A stretch of DNA of 64,000 nucleotides from Rhodoferax sp. GTDB lineage: Bacteria; Pseudomonadota; Gammaproteobacteria; Burkholderiales; Burkholderiaceae_C. The notes beneath the pieces are model-generated. The model worked only from the letters and a program-made list of their open reading frames with translations. It was not told the origin of the DNA and did not search any database. Shown here piece by piece: positions 1-9,138 of the stretch. Numbering within the stretch: the first letter of the stretch is position 1; each line of letters begins with the position of its first letter. The stretch lies in NCBI RefSeq assembly GCF_018780565.1, contig NZ_JADMJN010000002.1, positions 496,001 to 560,000 on the forward strand, read 5' to 3'. A program made the translations under genes and the position numbers.

Positions 1-1
1 C

Positions 2-529
2 CGCGTTCAATCAATCAGCGGGGAAATCCAGTCCATGCTGGCGGCGACATTCCGGCAATTGAATGCCGAGCACGGCTTCTCGCTGCAGGCCCCGACCGAG
101 CCCCCCATGGACAGGTATTTTCGCGATCTCGATCTGGTGGAGCGCAGCCATCTGCAGTATCTTGGCATTGGCAATGCCTTCAGGTTGGCACAGCCCGAGT
201 TCGCCGATCGTCTGGTACGGGCGCTGTCGAACCGTCTTCGCGTCATCCACGAAACGGCGCTGGCCGACGTGGAGTTGTGGAGCAAATCGGCCGCGGCGCA
301 GCTTGATGCGCAATTGCGGGAGCGACGCCGCAACTTTGTGCGTCGTCTGGAAGCGATCGATCGCATACAGCAGGCCGCCGGTGGACTTGATGACCGGATG
401 AATGAAATAGCGGCGAGTGATGCGGCTTTGAATCAGCTTGATGCCAAGTTGTCCGAGCTGACCGCTTATCTGATGACGCCCGTGGCGACGGTTCGCTCCG
501 AAGTGCCCCTTGGCGTCGAGCACGTTTGA
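2..529 (+). CDS. C-terminal part of a dynamin-like GTPase family protein (truncated by window start)
   Basis: The reading frame is open from the first bases of the window, so this is the C-terminal ~175 residues of a longer protein. What is visible is helical, charged and Ala/Leu/Arg-rich, with no catalytic motif, as expected for the stalk region of a large protein. The dynamin-like assignment comes from memory of gene order: in many Comamonadaceae a large dynamin-family GTPase gene sits directly upstream of mutY. The stop TGA overlaps the TTG start proposed for mutY by four bases, which suggests translational coupling. The GTPase domain would lie outside the window, so the name is an inference. 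Confidence 0.5.
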   Translation, partial: RVQSISGEIQSMLAATFRQLNAEHGFSLQAPTEPPMDRYFRDLDLVERSHLQYLGIGNAFRLAQPEFADRLVRALSNRLRVIHETALADVELWSKSAAAQLDAQLRERRRNFVRRLEAIDRIQQAAGGLDDRMNEIAASDAALNQLDAKLSELTAYLMTPVATVRSEVPLGVEHV

Positions 530-1596
530 CAAGCAGGAATTTGGCGGTCGAGGTGGACCTTGCTGCTCGCATCGTGCGATGGCAGCAAGCTTTCGGCCGC
601 AATGATCTGCCTTGGCAGAACACGCGGGATCCTTACCGCGTCTGGCTGTCTGAAATCATGCTGCAGCAGACCCAGGTGGCAACTGTCCTGGACTATTTTC
701 CCCGCTTTCTGGCTCGTTTTCCCGACGTGGCATCGCTGGCCGCGGCACCGCTTGACGATGTTCTGGGTTTGTGGAGCGGCCTGGGCTACTACAGCCGTGC
801 TCGCAATCTGCATGCCTGTGCGCTGGACGTTGTGCGATTGCACGGCGGTGCATTTCCCCAGACTGCGCAATTGCTTCAAACCTTACCAGGTATCGGGCGT
901 TCTACGGCCGCTGCGGTGGCCTCGCTGTGCTTTGGTGAACGAGTGGCCATTCTGGATGGCAACGTCAAGCGGGTACTGACACGCGTTCTGGGTTTTGATG
1001 CAGATTTGTCAGTCGCTGCCAATGAGCGATGGTTATGGGATGAAGCCTCGCGGGTGTTGCCCGCACGCGACTTGCAGCGTGCGATGCCACGCTACACACA
1101 GGGCGTCATGGATCTGGGCGCAACCGTGTGCACGGCCCGGAAGCCTGCCTGCGGCGCCTGTCCGGTCGCCGAGCTTTGTGTGGCGTTTGGGCAGGAGCTG
1201 CCCGAGCGCTACCCCGTGAAAACGCGCAAGATCAAGCGCAGCGCGCAGTCAATTTGGCTGCTGTGGGCTCAGGCCCGCGATGGCTCGGTGTGGCTTGACA
1301 AGCGGCCGACCCCCGGTGTGTGGGCTGGGCTCTATTGCCTCCCCCTGTTTGACAGCCGTGAGGCACTCGAAGCTGCTGTGACAACGCGCTACCGCAAGCA
1401 CTTGGAGGACGTACCGGCTTTCACCCATGTCCTGACGCACAAGGACCTTTATCTGCATCCCGTGAAAGTGCAAATACCAACGGGCGCGAAGCAGGATATC
1501 GATGGCGCCTGGATGAGCCCTGACGAATGGCTTCGCCTGGGCTTGCCCGCACCGGTCAGGAAGCTTCTGGCTGAGGTCGCAAGGGGTTCCGACTAG
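526..1596 (+). CDS. mutY: A/G-specific adenine glycosylase MutY
   Basis: Base-excision repair enzyme that removes adenine mispaired with 8-oxoguanine. The 356-residue product has the helix-hairpin-helix glycosylase fold: the segment WLSEIMLQQTQV carries the catalytic Glu, LPGIGRSTAAA is the hairpin, and AILDGNVKRVL holds the catalytic Asp. A C-x6-C-x2-C-x5-C cluster (CTARKPACGACPVAELC) binds the [4Fe-4S] centre. The C-terminal third is the NUDIX-like domain that recognises 8-oxoG. The start is TTG at 526, overlapping the upstream stop; TTG 541 and GTG 553 in the same frame are alternatives. It converges on rapZ with 20 bp between stops, where CCTCG-ACG-CGAGG could form a small hairpin. Confidence 0.95.
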   Translation: MTSRNLAVEVDLAARIVRWQQAFGRNDLPWQNTRDPYRVWLSEIMLQQTQVATVLDYFPRFLARFPDVASLAAAPLDDVLGLWSGLGYYSRARNLHACALDVVRLHGGAFPQTAQLLQTLPGIGRSTAAAVASLCFGERVAILDGNVKRVLTRVLGFDADLSVAANERWLWDEASRVLPARDLQRAMPRYTQGVMDLGATVCTARKPACGACPVAELCVAFGQELPERYPVKTRKIKRSAQSIWLLWAQARDGSVWLDKRPTPGVWAGLYCLPLFDSREALEAAVTTRYRKHLEDVPAFTHVLTHKDLYLHPVKVQIPTGAKQDIDGAWMSPDEWLRLGLPAPVRKLLAEVARGSD

Positions 1597-1616
1597 ATAC
1601 CTCGACGCGAGGCCTT

Positions 1617-2507
1617 TCAGATGGCTTCAATTTCCCGGTGGCGTTTCAGTGTGACCCACTTGTCTTCAAACAGCTTTACCAACTGCTCCACCAGGTAGAC
1701 CGAGCGGTGCTGGCCCCCGGTGCAGCCAATCGCCACGGTGACATAGCTGCGATGATCCCGCGCCAGCATATCCAGCCAGTGTTCCAGAAAATCCTGAATG
1801 TGTTCCAGCATCTGCGTGACATCGGGCTGCTCTTTCAGAAATTTGGCCACGGGCTCGTCCCGTCCCGTCAAATGGCGCAGCTCCGGCTCGTAATGCGGAT
1901 TGGGCAGCATGCGCACATCGAATACATAGTCCGCGTCGCCCGGCACGCCACGCTTGAAGGCAAACGATTCGAACACCAGTGTCAGCTGACCACCCGGTGT
2001 TGAAATCAGGGACTTGACGTAGCCCTGCAATTGGGAAGGACGAATAATGCTGGTGTCAATGACATGCGCCTGTTCACGCAAATCTGCCAGCAGTTCGCGC
2101 TCCAGTTCGATGGCGTCGACCAAAGCACGCCGCATGTCGACGGCAGAGTGTTCGGAATCAAGCTGGGACAGCGGATGCTTGCGCCTGGTTTCGGAATAGC
2201 GACGAACCAGCGTTCCAGTCGTGGCATCCAGAAACAGGGATTTGATTTCAACATTTTGCTGGCGCAGGGCAGCCAACTGCTCGGGAACCAGGGGCAAAGA
2301 CTTGGCACTGCGAATGTCCATCGCAATGGCGACGCGACTCGCTTTGTGCTTTTTTTCAAGCTCCACAAAGTCCAGAAGCAGTTCCGGGGGGAGGTTGTCA
2401 ACACAGAAAAAACCGGCGTCCTCCAATGCGTGTAGCGCCACCGACTTGCCGGAGCCCGACATGCCGGTGATCAACACAATCTGCAAATCGAGGGGGTCAT
2501 TTTTCAT
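1617..2507 (-). CDS. rapZ: RNase adapter protein RapZ
   Basis: Nucleotide-binding adapter that in enterobacteria presents the small RNA GlmZ to RNase E and so tunes amino-sugar synthesis. The 296-residue product has an N-terminal P-loop (GMSGSGKS, about residues 14-21) and the conserved C-terminal portion with [15 protein letters not shown] near the end, characteristic of this family (formerly YvcJ/YhbJ). The start chosen is ATG at 2507; the frame stays open further upstream, but that part overlaps recN and lacks family similarity. The gene follows recN by 4 bp. Whether the GlmZ role holds in this lineage cannot be seen here. Confidence 0.93.
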   Translation of the reverse strand: MKNDPLDLQIVLITGMSGSGKSVALHALEDAGFFCVDNLPPELLLDFVELEKKHKASRVAIAMDIRSAKSLPLVPEQLAALRQQNVEIKSLFLDATTGTLVRRYSETRRKHPLSQLDSEHSAVDMRRALVDAIELERELLADLREQAHVIDTSIIRPSQLQGYVKSLISTPGGQLTLVFESFAFKRGVPGDADYVFDVRMLPNPHYEPELRHLTGRDEPVAKFLKEQPDVTQMLEHIQDFLEHWLDMLARDHRSYVTVAIGCTGGQHRSVYLVEQLVKLFEDKWVTLKRHREIEAI

Positions 2508-2511
2508 TTGC

Positions 2512-4161
2512 TCACTCCCGCGCCTGCAGCATTTCCTTGGCGTGGGCCAACGTGGTGCCGGACAAACGTTCGCCACCCAGCATGCGGGCCACTTCGGCCA
2601 CGCGCTGTTCACCCAGCGCCGTGGTAACTGAGCTCAGTGTGCTGTGGCCTTGCATCTGCTTGCTGACCACCAGATGGTGATCGGCGCAGGCGGCGACTTG
2701 GGGTAGGTGGGTGACCGCGAGTACCTGCCGGTCCACGCCCAATTGCTTCATCAGGCGCCCCACTGTTTCGGCCACGGCACCGCCTACGCCCGCATCGACT
2801 TCGTCAAAAATCAGGGTCTGAGCTGTGCCGAGCTGGCTGGTGGTCACAGCCACGGCCAGTGCCATGCGGGACAACTCACCGCCCGAGGCCACTTTGTTGA
2901 CCGGTCTGGGGGTGCTGCCCGCATGCCCCGCGACGAGAAAGCTGACCTCTTCCAGTCCGCTTTGCATGGGTTGTGCGGCTTTTTGAAGCGCCACCTCGAA
3001 TTGGCCTCCTTGCATGCCCAGGCCTTGCATGGCCTGGGTAATGGCCTGTGACAGCTGGGGTGCCGCTTTGGCGCGTGCCTTGGAGATCAGCTTGGCTTCC
3101 TGCAGATAGGCCTCATGCGTGGCCTTCTCGGCCATGGTCAAGCCTGCCAGATCGGCTGCTGCATTGAGCCTTTCCAGTTCCTGATGCCAGGACGCCAGCA
3201 ATATGGGTAAATCTTCTGGCGCACGTTTGTAGCGCCGTGCCAGCGACAGCCACAGGGCCATGCGTTCATCGAGTTCAGTCAAACGCTGCGGGTCCAGTTC
3301 TGTTTTGCGCAAGTAGATGCGCAGGGAGTGCACGGTGTCCTCCACCTGTGCCAGACTGGAGGCCAAAACCTCGGTCAACCCCTGAAAATAGGGCTCCAGA
3401 TGCTCTTGTTGTTGTAGCGCCTGACAGGCGCTGTGCAGCGAGCCCAGTGCACCACGCTCATCGTCGTCAAGCGTCTGGATGGCGCCTTGCGCTGCGTCCA
3501 GAAGGGCTTGCGCATTGGCGAGGCGTCCATGTTCGGTGCTCAGCGTCCCCCACTCGTCAGGCTGCGGGGCAAGTTTTTCAAGCTCGCCAATTTGCCAGTT
3601 CAGGCGCTCGCGCTCGCGTTGCAGTGACTCCTGTGCGGTTTGGGCCTCGGCCAGATCATTCTGAGCTTGCCGCCACCGCTCCCACAGCAGTGCCAAGGTT
3701 GCAGGTGAGATACGGGCATAGGCGTCCAGCAGACCGCGGATCGCATCCGCACGCGTCAAGCTCTGCCACGCGTGCTGGCCATGGATGTCCAGCAGTTGTT
3801 CGCCGATCTCACGCAATTGGGTGGCCGTGGCCGGGCTGCCGTTGATCCAGGCGCGGCTCTTGCCCTGCGTGTCGACCGTGCGTCGCAGCAGCAGGCTGTC
3901 GCCCGCATCAAAGCCGGCTGCGTCCAACCACGTCGCCAATGCAGGCGTCGCGTCGAACTCGGCGCTGACATCCGCGCGCTGGGTGCCTTCGCGGATCACC
4001 CCCACATCTGCCCGACCACCGGTAACCAGTTGCAGCGCGTCAATCAGTATGGATTTGCCGGCACCAGTTTCGCCCGTCAGAACGGTGAAGCCCGTAGACA
4101 GGTCGAGCTCAAGTTCGCTCACGATGACGAAGTCGCGCAGGACTATACGTTTCAAGCTCAC
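2512..4161 (-). CDS. recN: DNA repair protein RecN
   Basis: SMC-like ATPase of recombinational double-strand-break repair. The 549-residue protein begins [14 protein letters not shown] and has a Walker A site in [15 protein letters not shown] at about residue 30. A long coiled-coil-rich middle follows, then the ABC-type signature [12 protein letters not shown] and the Walker B segment [13 protein letters not shown]. The length fits the family (about 550). It starts 2 bp after the nadK stop and ends 4 bp before rapZ, so nadK-recN-rapZ look like one transcription unit. Confidence 0.96.
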   Translation of the reverse strand: MSLKRIVLRDFVIVSELELDLSTGFTVLTGETGAGKSILIDALQLVTGGRADVGVIREGTQRADVSAEFDATPALATWLDAAGFDAGDSLLLRRTVDTQGKSRAWINGSPATATQLREIGEQLLDIHGQHAWQSLTRADAIRGLLDAYARISPATLALLWERWRQAQNDLAEAQTAQESLQRERERLNWQIGELEKLAPQPDEWGTLSTEHGRLANAQALLDAAQGAIQTLDDDERGALGSLHSACQALQQQEHLEPYFQGLTEVLASSLAQVEDTVHSLRIYLRKTELDPQRLTELDERMALWLSLARRYKRAPEDLPILLASWHQELERLNAAADLAGLTMAEKATHEAYLQEAKLISKARAKAAPQLSQAITQAMQGLGMQGGQFEVALQKAAQPMQSGLEEVSFLVAGHAGSTPRPVNKVASGGELSRMALAVAVTTSQLGTAQTLIFDEVDAGVGGAVAETVGRLMKQLGVDRQVLAVTHLPQVAACADHHLVVSKQMQGHSTLSSVTTALGEQRVAEVARMLGGERLSGTTLAHAKEMLQARE

Positions 4162-4163
4162 GG

Positions 4164-5060
4164 TCAGGCTACTCCTTCATTCCAGTGCAATTTTTGCCGC
4201 AGCGTATCAAAGTAGGACCAGCCCTTGGGATGGAGAAAGCGGACATGGTGTTTTGAACGCGTCACCACGATACGGTCACCGTGAAGCAGCGAGGCCAGCG
4301 ACTGCATGTCGAAACTGGCGCTGGCGTCGCGGCCAGCTACTATTTTTATAGCAATTTCGGCAACATTGGCGAGAACAATCGGCCTGTTTGACAAGGTGTG
4401 CGGGGCAATGGGCACGAGCACCCAGCCGGGAATGGAAGGGTGCAGAAGCGGCCCGCCAGCTGACAGCGCATAGGCCGTAGAGCCCGTGGGGGTGGCAATA
4501 ATCAGTCCGTCGGCACGCTGGTTGGCCACGAAATGGCCGTCGACTTCGACCCGAAGCTCGACCATGCCCGAGGTGGCGCCGCGGTTGACCACCACGTCAT
4601 TCATGGCCAGCGCATCAAACACGCAGTGCCCATCGCGCATGACCTTGGCGTGCATCAGGCTGCGGTGGTCTTCTTCGTATTCGCCGCGCAGCATGGGCGC
4701 CAGCGTGGAGGTGAAACTGTCAAACGGAATGTCGGTGATGAAGCCCAGGCGCCCCTGGTTGATGCCAATCAGCGGCACACCAAAGTGCGCCAACTGGCGG
4801 CCAATGCCCAGCATGGTGCCGTCGCCGCCAACCACCAGGCCCAAGTCACATTGCGCTCCAATGCCTGCGACATTGAGCACCGGGTAGCCGGAAATACCCA
4901 TGTTGAGTGCCGTGTCATGCTCAAACACCACTTCACAGCCCTGGGCATGTAAAAAATGGGCAATGCTTTCCAGCGCGTTGCGGGAAGACGCGCCGGAAGC
5001 ACCAGATGCCACCGTCTGGTACTTGCCAATAAGTGCGACATGCCGAAATTTTGATTTCAT
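4164..5060 (-). CDS. nadK: NAD kinase
   Basis: Phosphorylates NAD to NADP with ATP or polyphosphate. The 298-residue product has the family motifs GGDGTMLG (about residue 78), a conserved NDVVVNRG segment, and [24 protein letters not shown] 5060 was chosen; an in-frame TTG two codons upstream (5066) is also possible. Part of its sequence (AIKIVA) is encoded by a copy of the 17-nt GCTAT/ATAGC repeat. The gene is divergent from hrcA with under 30 bp between starts and leads the nadK-recN-rapZ unit. Confidence 0.95.
   Translation of the reverse strand: MKSKFRHVALIGKYQTVASGASGASSRNALESIAHFLHAQGCEVVFEHDTALNMGISGYPVLNVAGIGAQCDLGLVVGGDGTMLGIGRQLAHFGVPLIGINQGRLGFITDIPFDSFTSTLAPMLRGEYEEDHRSLMHAKVMRDGHCVFDALAMNDVVVNRGATSGMVELRVEVDGHFVANQRADGLIIATPTGSTAYALSAGGPLLHPSIPGWVLVPIAPHTLSNRPIVLANVAEIAIKIVAGRDASASFDMQSLASLLHGDRIVVTRSKHHVRFLHPKGWSYFDTLRQKLHWNEGVA
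4336..4352 (+). repeat. 17-nt GCTAY/ATAGC palindromic repeat, copy 1
   Basis: GCTACTATTTTTATAGC, inside nadK. Read on the nadK strand it contributes the residues A-I-K-I-V-A. One of seven 17-nt copies recognised by eye in the window. Confidence 0.55.
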
Positions 5061-5088
5061 CGGCAAATTACATCACTAAAATGACTTC

Positions 5089-6093
5089 ATGCTGGATGAT
5101 CGTGCCAAGTTGTTATTGAAAGCGCTGGTCGAGCGCTATATTGCCGATGGACAGCCGGTGGGCTCGCGCACCTTGTCCAAAGCCTCGGGGCTGGAGTTGT
5201 CGCCAGCCACGATCCGTAACGTCATGTCGGATCTGGAAGCGCTGGGGTTGATCGTCAGTCCGCATACCTCTGCGGGGCGCATCCCCACGGCACGCGGCTA
5301 CCGCCTGTTTGTCGACACCATGCTGACCGTTCAGCAGGGACAATTCGCGAGCCACAGCCTGGCACCGGACCAGCCGCAAAAAGTGATTTCCAACGCGGCC
5401 AATCTGCTTTCCAGTTTGTCGCAGTTTGTCGGCGTGGTGATTGCGCCGCGCCGCTCCTCTGTGTTTCGTCACATCGAGTTTTTGCGACTCTCTGAACGAC
5501 GCCTGTTGGTCATCATTGTCACCCCCGAAGGAGATGTGCAAAACCGCGTCATCTTCACGGAAGTCGATTATTCGCAGGCGCAACTGGTTGAGGCGGCCAA
5601 CTACCTCAACAGCAATTATGTCGGCCTGGCTATCGAGCAGGTGCGCGAACGCCTGAAGAACGAGGTGGAGTCCCTGCGCTCGGAAATCGCCAGTCTCATG
5701 CAAGCGGCTGTGGCTGTCAGTTCCGAAGCCATTGCCGAGACCCAGGGCGATGTGGTGATTTCCGGTGAGCGCAATCTGCTGGCTGTGACCGATTTTTCAA
5801 GCGATATGGGTCACCTGCGGCGCGCTTTTGAGCTGTTTGAGCAAAAAGCCCAGCTCATGCGCCTGCTGGATGTGGCTGGTCAGGCAGAAGGCGTGCGCAT
5901 TTTCATTGGTGGAGAAAGCCAGGTCGTGCCGTTTGAGGACCTGTCCATCGTTAGCTCGCCGTACGAGGTAGATGGCCAGGTGGTGGGCACTTTGGGTGTC
6001 ATTGGTCCAACCCGCATGGCCTATGACCGCATGATCCAGATTGTGGACATCACATCCAAATTGGTCAGCAACGCCCTGAGCCACCACAAGTAG
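5089..6093 (+). CDS. hrcA: Heat-inducible transcription repressor HrcA
   Basis: Repressor of chaperone genes that binds CIRCE elements. The 334-residue protein opens with a winged-helix DNA-binding domain ([29 protein letters not shown], then [13 protein letters not shown] and [18 protein letters not shown]), followed by the GAF-like HrcA domain and the C-terminal segment [17 protein letters not shown]. Length and start fit the family. I saw no clear CIRCE inverted repeat in the short gap shared with nadK, so autoregulation is not evident. Confidence 0.95.
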   Translation: MLDDRAKLLLKALVERYIADGQPVGSRTLSKASGLELSPATIRNVMSDLEALGLIVSPHTSAGRIPTARGYRLFVDTMLTVQQGQFASHSLAPDQPQKVISNAANLLSSLSQFVGVVIAPRRSSVFRHIEFLRLSERRLLVIIVTPEGDVQNRVIFTEVDYSQAQLVEAANYLNSNYVGLAIEQVRERLKNEVESLRSEIASLMQAAVAVSSEAIAETQGDVVISGERNLLAVTDFSSDMGHLRRAFELFEQKAQLMRLLDVAGQAEGVRIFIGGESQVVPFEDLSIVSSPYEVDGQVVGTLGVIGPTRMAYDRMIQIVDITSKLVSNALSHHK

Positions 6094-6098
6094 CCCGG

Positions 6099-6104
6099 TA
6101 CAAT
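6099..6104 (+). promoter_or_regulatory. -10 box of the CAT tRNA gene
   Basis: TACAAT lies 13 bp before the first base of the tRNA, with a weak CTGAGC 17 bp further upstream as possible -35. Confidence 0.45.
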
Positions 6105-6117
6105 CACCGGCTGGTTC

Positions 6118-6194
6118 GGGCCGTTAGCTCAGTTGGTTAGAGCAGAGGACTCATAATCCTTTGGTCCACAGTTCAAGTCTGTGACGGCCCACCA
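6118..6194 (+). tRNA. tRNA with CAT anticodon (Ile2 with modified C34, or elongator Met)
   Basis: A full cloverleaf can be folded: acceptor GGGCCGT/ACGGCCC, D-stem GCTC/GAGC, anticodon stem GAGGA/TCCTT with loop CTCATAA, and T-stem CACAG/CTGTG with loop TTCAAGT. The discriminator is A and CCA is encoded. The anticodon is CAT. The variable region TGGTC resembles the minor isoleucine tRNA whose C34 becomes lysidine, but elongator Met is not excluded. Its 3' end from the anticodon stem onward is the left copy of a 50-bp repeat, so it is the integration site of the element that follows. Confidence 0.93.
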
Positions 6195-6197
6195 TTT
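6148..6197 (+). repeat. Left attachment site of the integrated element
   Basis: A 50-bp stretch running from the tRNA anticodon stem to three T residues after the CCA end. It is identical to 12322-12371. The tRNA gene on this side is complete, which is the usual result when an element carries its own copy of the tRNA 3' end. Confidence 0.93.
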
Positions 6198-6223
6198 CAG
6201 ACCTCGTCAGATATAGAAAGCCT

Positions 6224-6240
6224 GCTACTTAATTGATAGC
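6224..6240 (+). repeat. 17-nt GCTAY/ATAGC palindromic repeat, copy 2
   Basis: GCTACTTAATTGATAGC, in the intergenic region just inside the left end of the integrated element. Confidence 0.55.
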
Positions 6241-6348
6241 GGTCTTTTCTGTTTTTGGGGTTTTGATGTTGTTTTTGTGGTCATACCTGCGCCGTGCTTT
6301 TTTTGGTACGTGGGTTTGTACTCAATACACCAGCCCAAAACGTAAGAA

Positions 6349-6371
6349 AACCCAGCAGGCTAGGCTGGGTT
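6349..6371 (-). terminator. Terminator of the element's minus-strand operon
   Basis: AACCCAGC and GCTGGGTT form a perfect 8-bp stem with a 7-nt loop. On the minus strand the stem runs into a T-rich tail (GGGTTTTCTT), 28 bp after the stop of the last element gene. Confidence 0.7.
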
Positions 6372-6399
6372 CGTCGGTGGTCGCTGTTTAGCGGGTGAA

Positions 6400-6639
6400 T
6401 CAGAAGCAAAGAAACACGTTGCTACATCCTGACTTTGGCGGCGGTGTCTCTCGGATCGCACGGTCTTTCAGGTCTTGCGCTGATTCGTCCGGCTGGCGCT
6501 GCCACTCTTGATAGCCTTTTTCAATGCGTTGAATCTCGCTGTCTTTGGTGTCTAGTCCGACAAAGTGAATGAATATCGGCCCCATGTTGCTGGGGCTGGC
6601 CTGCTCCAGTGTTGCGATGCGTTTTTCAAGTGTTGCCAT
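6400..6639 (-). CDS. Small hypothetical protein of the integrated element
   Basis: A 79-residue protein of unknown function. The N-terminus MATLEKRIATLEQ reads as a short coiled coil; the rest is charged, with many Glu, Asp and Gln, and ends with two Cys. ATG 6639 is preceded by a good GGAGG site and the gene overlaps the DUF5681-like gene by 14 bp, supporting real coupled translation. It is last in the minus-strand operon. Small coiled-coil proteins of this form are common after terminase-small-subunit-like genes in prophages, but no function is claimed. Confidence 0.6.
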   Translation of the reverse strand: MATLEKRIATLEQASPSNMGPIFIHFVGLDTKDSEIQRIEKGYQEWQRQPDESAQDLKDRAIRETPPPKSGCSNVFLCF

Positions 6640-7048
6640 GTTTGGCCTCCAGTGTGGTGATCCTTGCGGCTAGGTCGTCAACTTCGGAAAGCTTCGCCAG
6701 CGATCCCAGTGCGGCTATCAGTTGGGCGGCTTGTCCTGGTGCAACGTCACCAGATGCGGCCGCAGAGAGCACGGCGCTGGCTTTTGCGGTCAAGGTGTCA
6801 CCATCGAAAAACTCAAGCCGAACGGCCTGCTCTATGGCCTTCACGGGCGGCAGTACTCGGTCCAGAATGATGCGGGCGGCTTGGACGTCCCCACCTTTGG
6901 CAGCTATCACCAGCCCGGCCAGAATCTCGGGCACATCGGCGGCAATGGTTGCGCGCAGCTTTTGGAGTGCGCCGCTTCCGGGCGTTTTCCCCGTTGGATT
7001 ACCCGATTCGCCAGCTTTCCAGCGCCCAATACGTCTTTTTTCAGTCAT
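6626..7048 (-). CDS. DUF5681-like protein
   Basis: A 140-residue protein whose N-terminus (GRWKAGESGNPTGKTPGSGA) matches the KxGxSGNPxG pattern I associate with DUF5681, a family found in prophages and often placed near terminase genes. The middle is helical and Ala-rich, and the C-terminus LAARITTLEAKHGN again looks like a coiled coil. It overlaps the ATPase gene upstream by 4 bp (ATGA). No terminase large subunit is nearby, so a packaging role is unproven; DNA binding is plausible from the basic N-terminus. Confidence 0.7.
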   Translation of the reverse strand: MTEKRRIGRWKAGESGNPTGKTPGSGALQKLRATIAADVPEILAGLVIAAKGGDVQAARIILDRVLPPVKAIEQAVRLEFFDGDTLTAKASAVLSAAASGDVAPGQAAQLIAALGSLAKLSEVDDLAARITTLEAKHGNT

Positions 7049-8244
7049 TGCAAACCTCCTGCAATTTCAAGGTGCTCAAGGTGCTCATCTTTTAAAGGTT
7101 GAGCATGTTGAGCTTCTTGAGCATGTTGAATAGATAACTCTCGGTCGTTCAGCTTCCAATACCAGCCACTGGCACCTTTGCGCTTCACCACTGAGCTTGA
7201 ATCAGCAGCCCGGCGAATGGATGCCCAACTAATACCCGCGTCCTTGCCTTCCGCTTGAATGGTCTTGCACGGTGTTAGGCCGTCCTTGAGCACCTCGCGC
7301 AGAAACTCGGTCGCAGAATCAATAGCTGATTTGCTATCGTCTTGGCCTTCGTTGGGGTCGCTCAGTAGCTCCCGCGCAGATCCAGCAACTGACGCGCCCC
7401 AAGTCACATAGCTGGCATGGATGCCCGGCAGTGGCTCGCCTTGCTCCAGGTTGTACTCATAGCCGCCATCGTCCGGGCCAATATTGGATTTGCTGCGCGC
7501 CAATATGCGGCGGTCGTCGTTGCCATCCTCTCCCTTCACTTTGGCCGCGACCAGCACAACCCGCGCCACCGCAGTAAACGCTACAGAGCCCATAACCCGC
7601 TGCGATGGGTCGCCACCTTGCCCGCCTTTGGAAAAGTGCGTGATGCCAACGAGCGCGGCATTCATGCTGGCGGCTAGGTCAACCAGTGGTTGCAGTGCCC
7701 GGCGTGTCTCCGTGTTCTTGTGACTGTCACCGGTCACAGCACTGACGATGGGGTCAACGATGATTAGTCGGACGTCACCGATCCTTTCCGCCGCCGCCTG
7801 CAATGCCTTCATATCGCGGGCTGGATCGAACGATAGAAGCTCGCCAGCTATACGGGTGCTCTCCACGAAATAGACGCGGCTCCTGTCACCACCAGCAGCC
7901 ATGAGGCGCGGTAGCAGCGTATCGGCTGGGTCGTCCTCGCCACTCCATACCAGCACATTGCCGCGCTCACACCTAGAGCCGTCAGGCCATCGCCCGCCAC
8001 TGGTGATGGTTGCGGCGAAGGCGATAGCAATGGTCGTCTTTCCCTGTCCGGGCGCTCCTGCCAATAGGTGAAGCTTTCCCTTAGCCAGCCATTCATGCCA
8101 GAGCCACTGCACCGGCTCCGGTTTCAGGTCAGAGCCACACAGTAGGACAACACCATCGCGGGCCGATTTAGATCGCGCCTCAACTTGCGCCGCCATGCTG
8201 CGGTCAATCTGCGACGTAGCCTGTTCAATGGTCGCGCTACGCAT
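7045..8244 (-). CDS. RepA-like AAA ATPase / DnaB-fold helicase-type protein
   Basis: A 399-residue RecA-fold ATPase. HLLAGAPGQGKTTIAIAFA (about residue 60) is the Walker A region, VLVWSGEDDPADTLLPRL follows the second strand, and VRLIIVDPIVSAVTG is Walker B. ALVGITHFSKGG and RVMGSVAFTAVARVVL are typical of the plasmid RepA / AAA_25 group of hexameric helicase-like proteins. The C-terminal ~100 residues resemble a winged-helix DNA-binding end. It overlaps the CHC2 gene by 8 bp and has a GAGGTGG site before ATG 8244. Likely the replication ATPase of the element; helicase activity is inferred. Confidence 0.82.
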   Translation of the reverse strand: MRSATIEQATSQIDRSMAAQVEARSKSARDGVVLLCGSDLKPEPVQWLWHEWLAKGKLHLLAGAPGQGKTTIAIAFAATITSGGRWPDGSRCERGNVLVWSGEDDPADTLLPRLMAAGGDRSRVYFVESTRIAGELLSFDPARDMKALQAAAERIGDVRLIIVDPIVSAVTGDSHKNTETRRALQPLVDLAASMNAALVGITHFSKGGQGGDPSQRVMGSVAFTAVARVVLVAAKVKGEDGNDDRRILARSKSNIGPDDGGYEYNLEQGEPLPGIHASYVTWGASVAGSARELLSDPNEGQDDSKSAIDSATEFLREVLKDGLTPCKTIQAEGKDAGISWASIRRAADSSSVVKRKGASGWYWKLNDRELSIQHAQEAQHAQPLKDEHLEHLEIAGGLQ

Positions 8245-8704
8245 TTGCCACCTCAGAGATATAGATCACACGGCCAGTAGCTTCACGAAATCGATCAAAG
8301 TCGCCGTCGTTGATAAATCCATTCATGGCGTCGGCCAGCACCATCGTGCAAATGGTCAACTCCAATGCCGCGACTTCCAGCAATGCTCTAGCGGGCACAG
8401 GTGAAGGCTTCGCAGAGCCTTGATGTGGTTTGCCGTCATCACGGTAAGCCCCTAGCGCCTTTGCTGCTTCCACAAAGCCAACGCCGTTGGATGCCATGTG
8501 ATAGGCCAGTACGTCGCCACCCTTGGCACCACAACCAGCCATGCAGACAAACGCGCCAGAATCGGAATTGACGCGCATGGAATCGCTACTGCCATGAAAC
8601 TCACAGCGTGTAGTCCTCCATTTCTTACCGGGTTGCAAGACAAGCCCCACGGACTCGTAAAAGCTCACGGGGTCGGGCAATTGCTCCTTAATGAAATTAC
8701 CCAT
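8237..8704 (-). CDS. CHC2 zinc-finger (primase-like) protein
   Basis: A 155-residue protein with a DnaG-type zinc-binding domain: C-x2-H (TRCEFHG), then C-x3-C (FVCMAGCGAKGGDVLAYHM). The KGGDVLAYHM tail is the usual end of this domain. The C-terminal half is helical and of no family known to me. There is no TOPRIM or archaeo-eukaryotic primase catalytic domain, so alone it should bind template DNA but not make primers. ATG 8704 was preferred over an upstream in-frame start because it overlaps the preceding stop by 8 bp. Coupled to the RepA-like ATPase, it forms a replication-initiation pair. Confidence 0.78.
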   Translation of the reverse strand: MGNFIKEQLPDPVSFYESVGLVLQPGKKWRTTRCEFHGSSDSMRVNSDSGAFVCMAGCGAKGGDVLAYHMASNGVGFVEAAKALGAYRDDGKPHQGSAKPSPVPARALLEVAALELTICTMVLADAMNGFINDGDFDRFREATGRVIYISEVANA

Positions 8705-8981
8705 GATGGATGCCTCCCAATCGACGAACAAAGATCGACGCGGCTCGCATGTCGGCTGCTCTGTGCGTCAGACCGTCATAGGTAACGATCAAGAAATCGT
8801 CAATTCCAAGCGGGTAGACGTTGACGCCTTTCCTCTTTGCGTCTGCCTCAAGGCGCTTGAAACTCGTAAGTTGTTCACCTAGCCTGTCGAGTTTGCAATC
8901 ACGGGAATGATCAGCAAACACTTTGGTGACTGGGACGAAGTCCACTGTTCGCAGAATCTTGTCGTAACTGGTGCTGCTCAT
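8697..8981 (-). CDS. Hypothetical element protein, 94 residues
   Basis: No family recognised. Sequence starts MSSTSYDKILRTVDFVPV, is mixed in charge, and ends GGIHHG. A strong AAGGGGG ribosome site lies upstream of ATG 8981. The frame extends far upstream, but that part is Arg-rich and has no ribosome site. First gene of the tightly overlapping cluster with the CHC2 protein and the ATPase, so a replication-accessory role is possible. Confidence 0.6.
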   Translation of the reverse strand: MSSTSYDKILRTVDFVPVTKVFADHSRDCKLDRLGEQLTSFKRLEADAKRKGVNVYPLGIDDFLIVTYDGLTHRAADMRAASIFVRRLGGIHHG

Positions 8982-9053
8982 GACAACCCCCTTACGGCAA
9001 CTGCCATCCATGACGCCACGCGGAACAACTTGCTTTTGAAGTTTGTGTAGATT

Positions 9054-9070
9054 GCTATAAAATATGTAGC
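9054..9070 (+). repeat. 17-nt GCTAT/GTAGC palindromic repeat, copy 3
   Basis: GCTATAAAATATGTAGC lies in the AT-rich gap upstream of the 94-residue gene, inside the integrated element. Being AT-rich it may also serve as promoter sequence. Confidence 0.5.
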
Positions 9071-9138
9071 GTATATATTGGGAATCTTGGCGGGCCGATC
9101 TTTGGCGAGATCGAGCCCGTTGCCTTTTGTGGCGGCCA

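Noticed and set aside
3237-3845. Plus-strand ORF of 202 codons opposite recN
   Set aside because: Arg/Pro/Ala-rich antisense translation with no motif; recN is unambiguous.
7324-7339. ATAGCTGATTTGCTAT in the element ATPase gene as a further copy of the 17-nt repeat
   Set aside because: It is 16 nt long and its half-sites do not align with the GCTAT-N7-ATAGC pattern.
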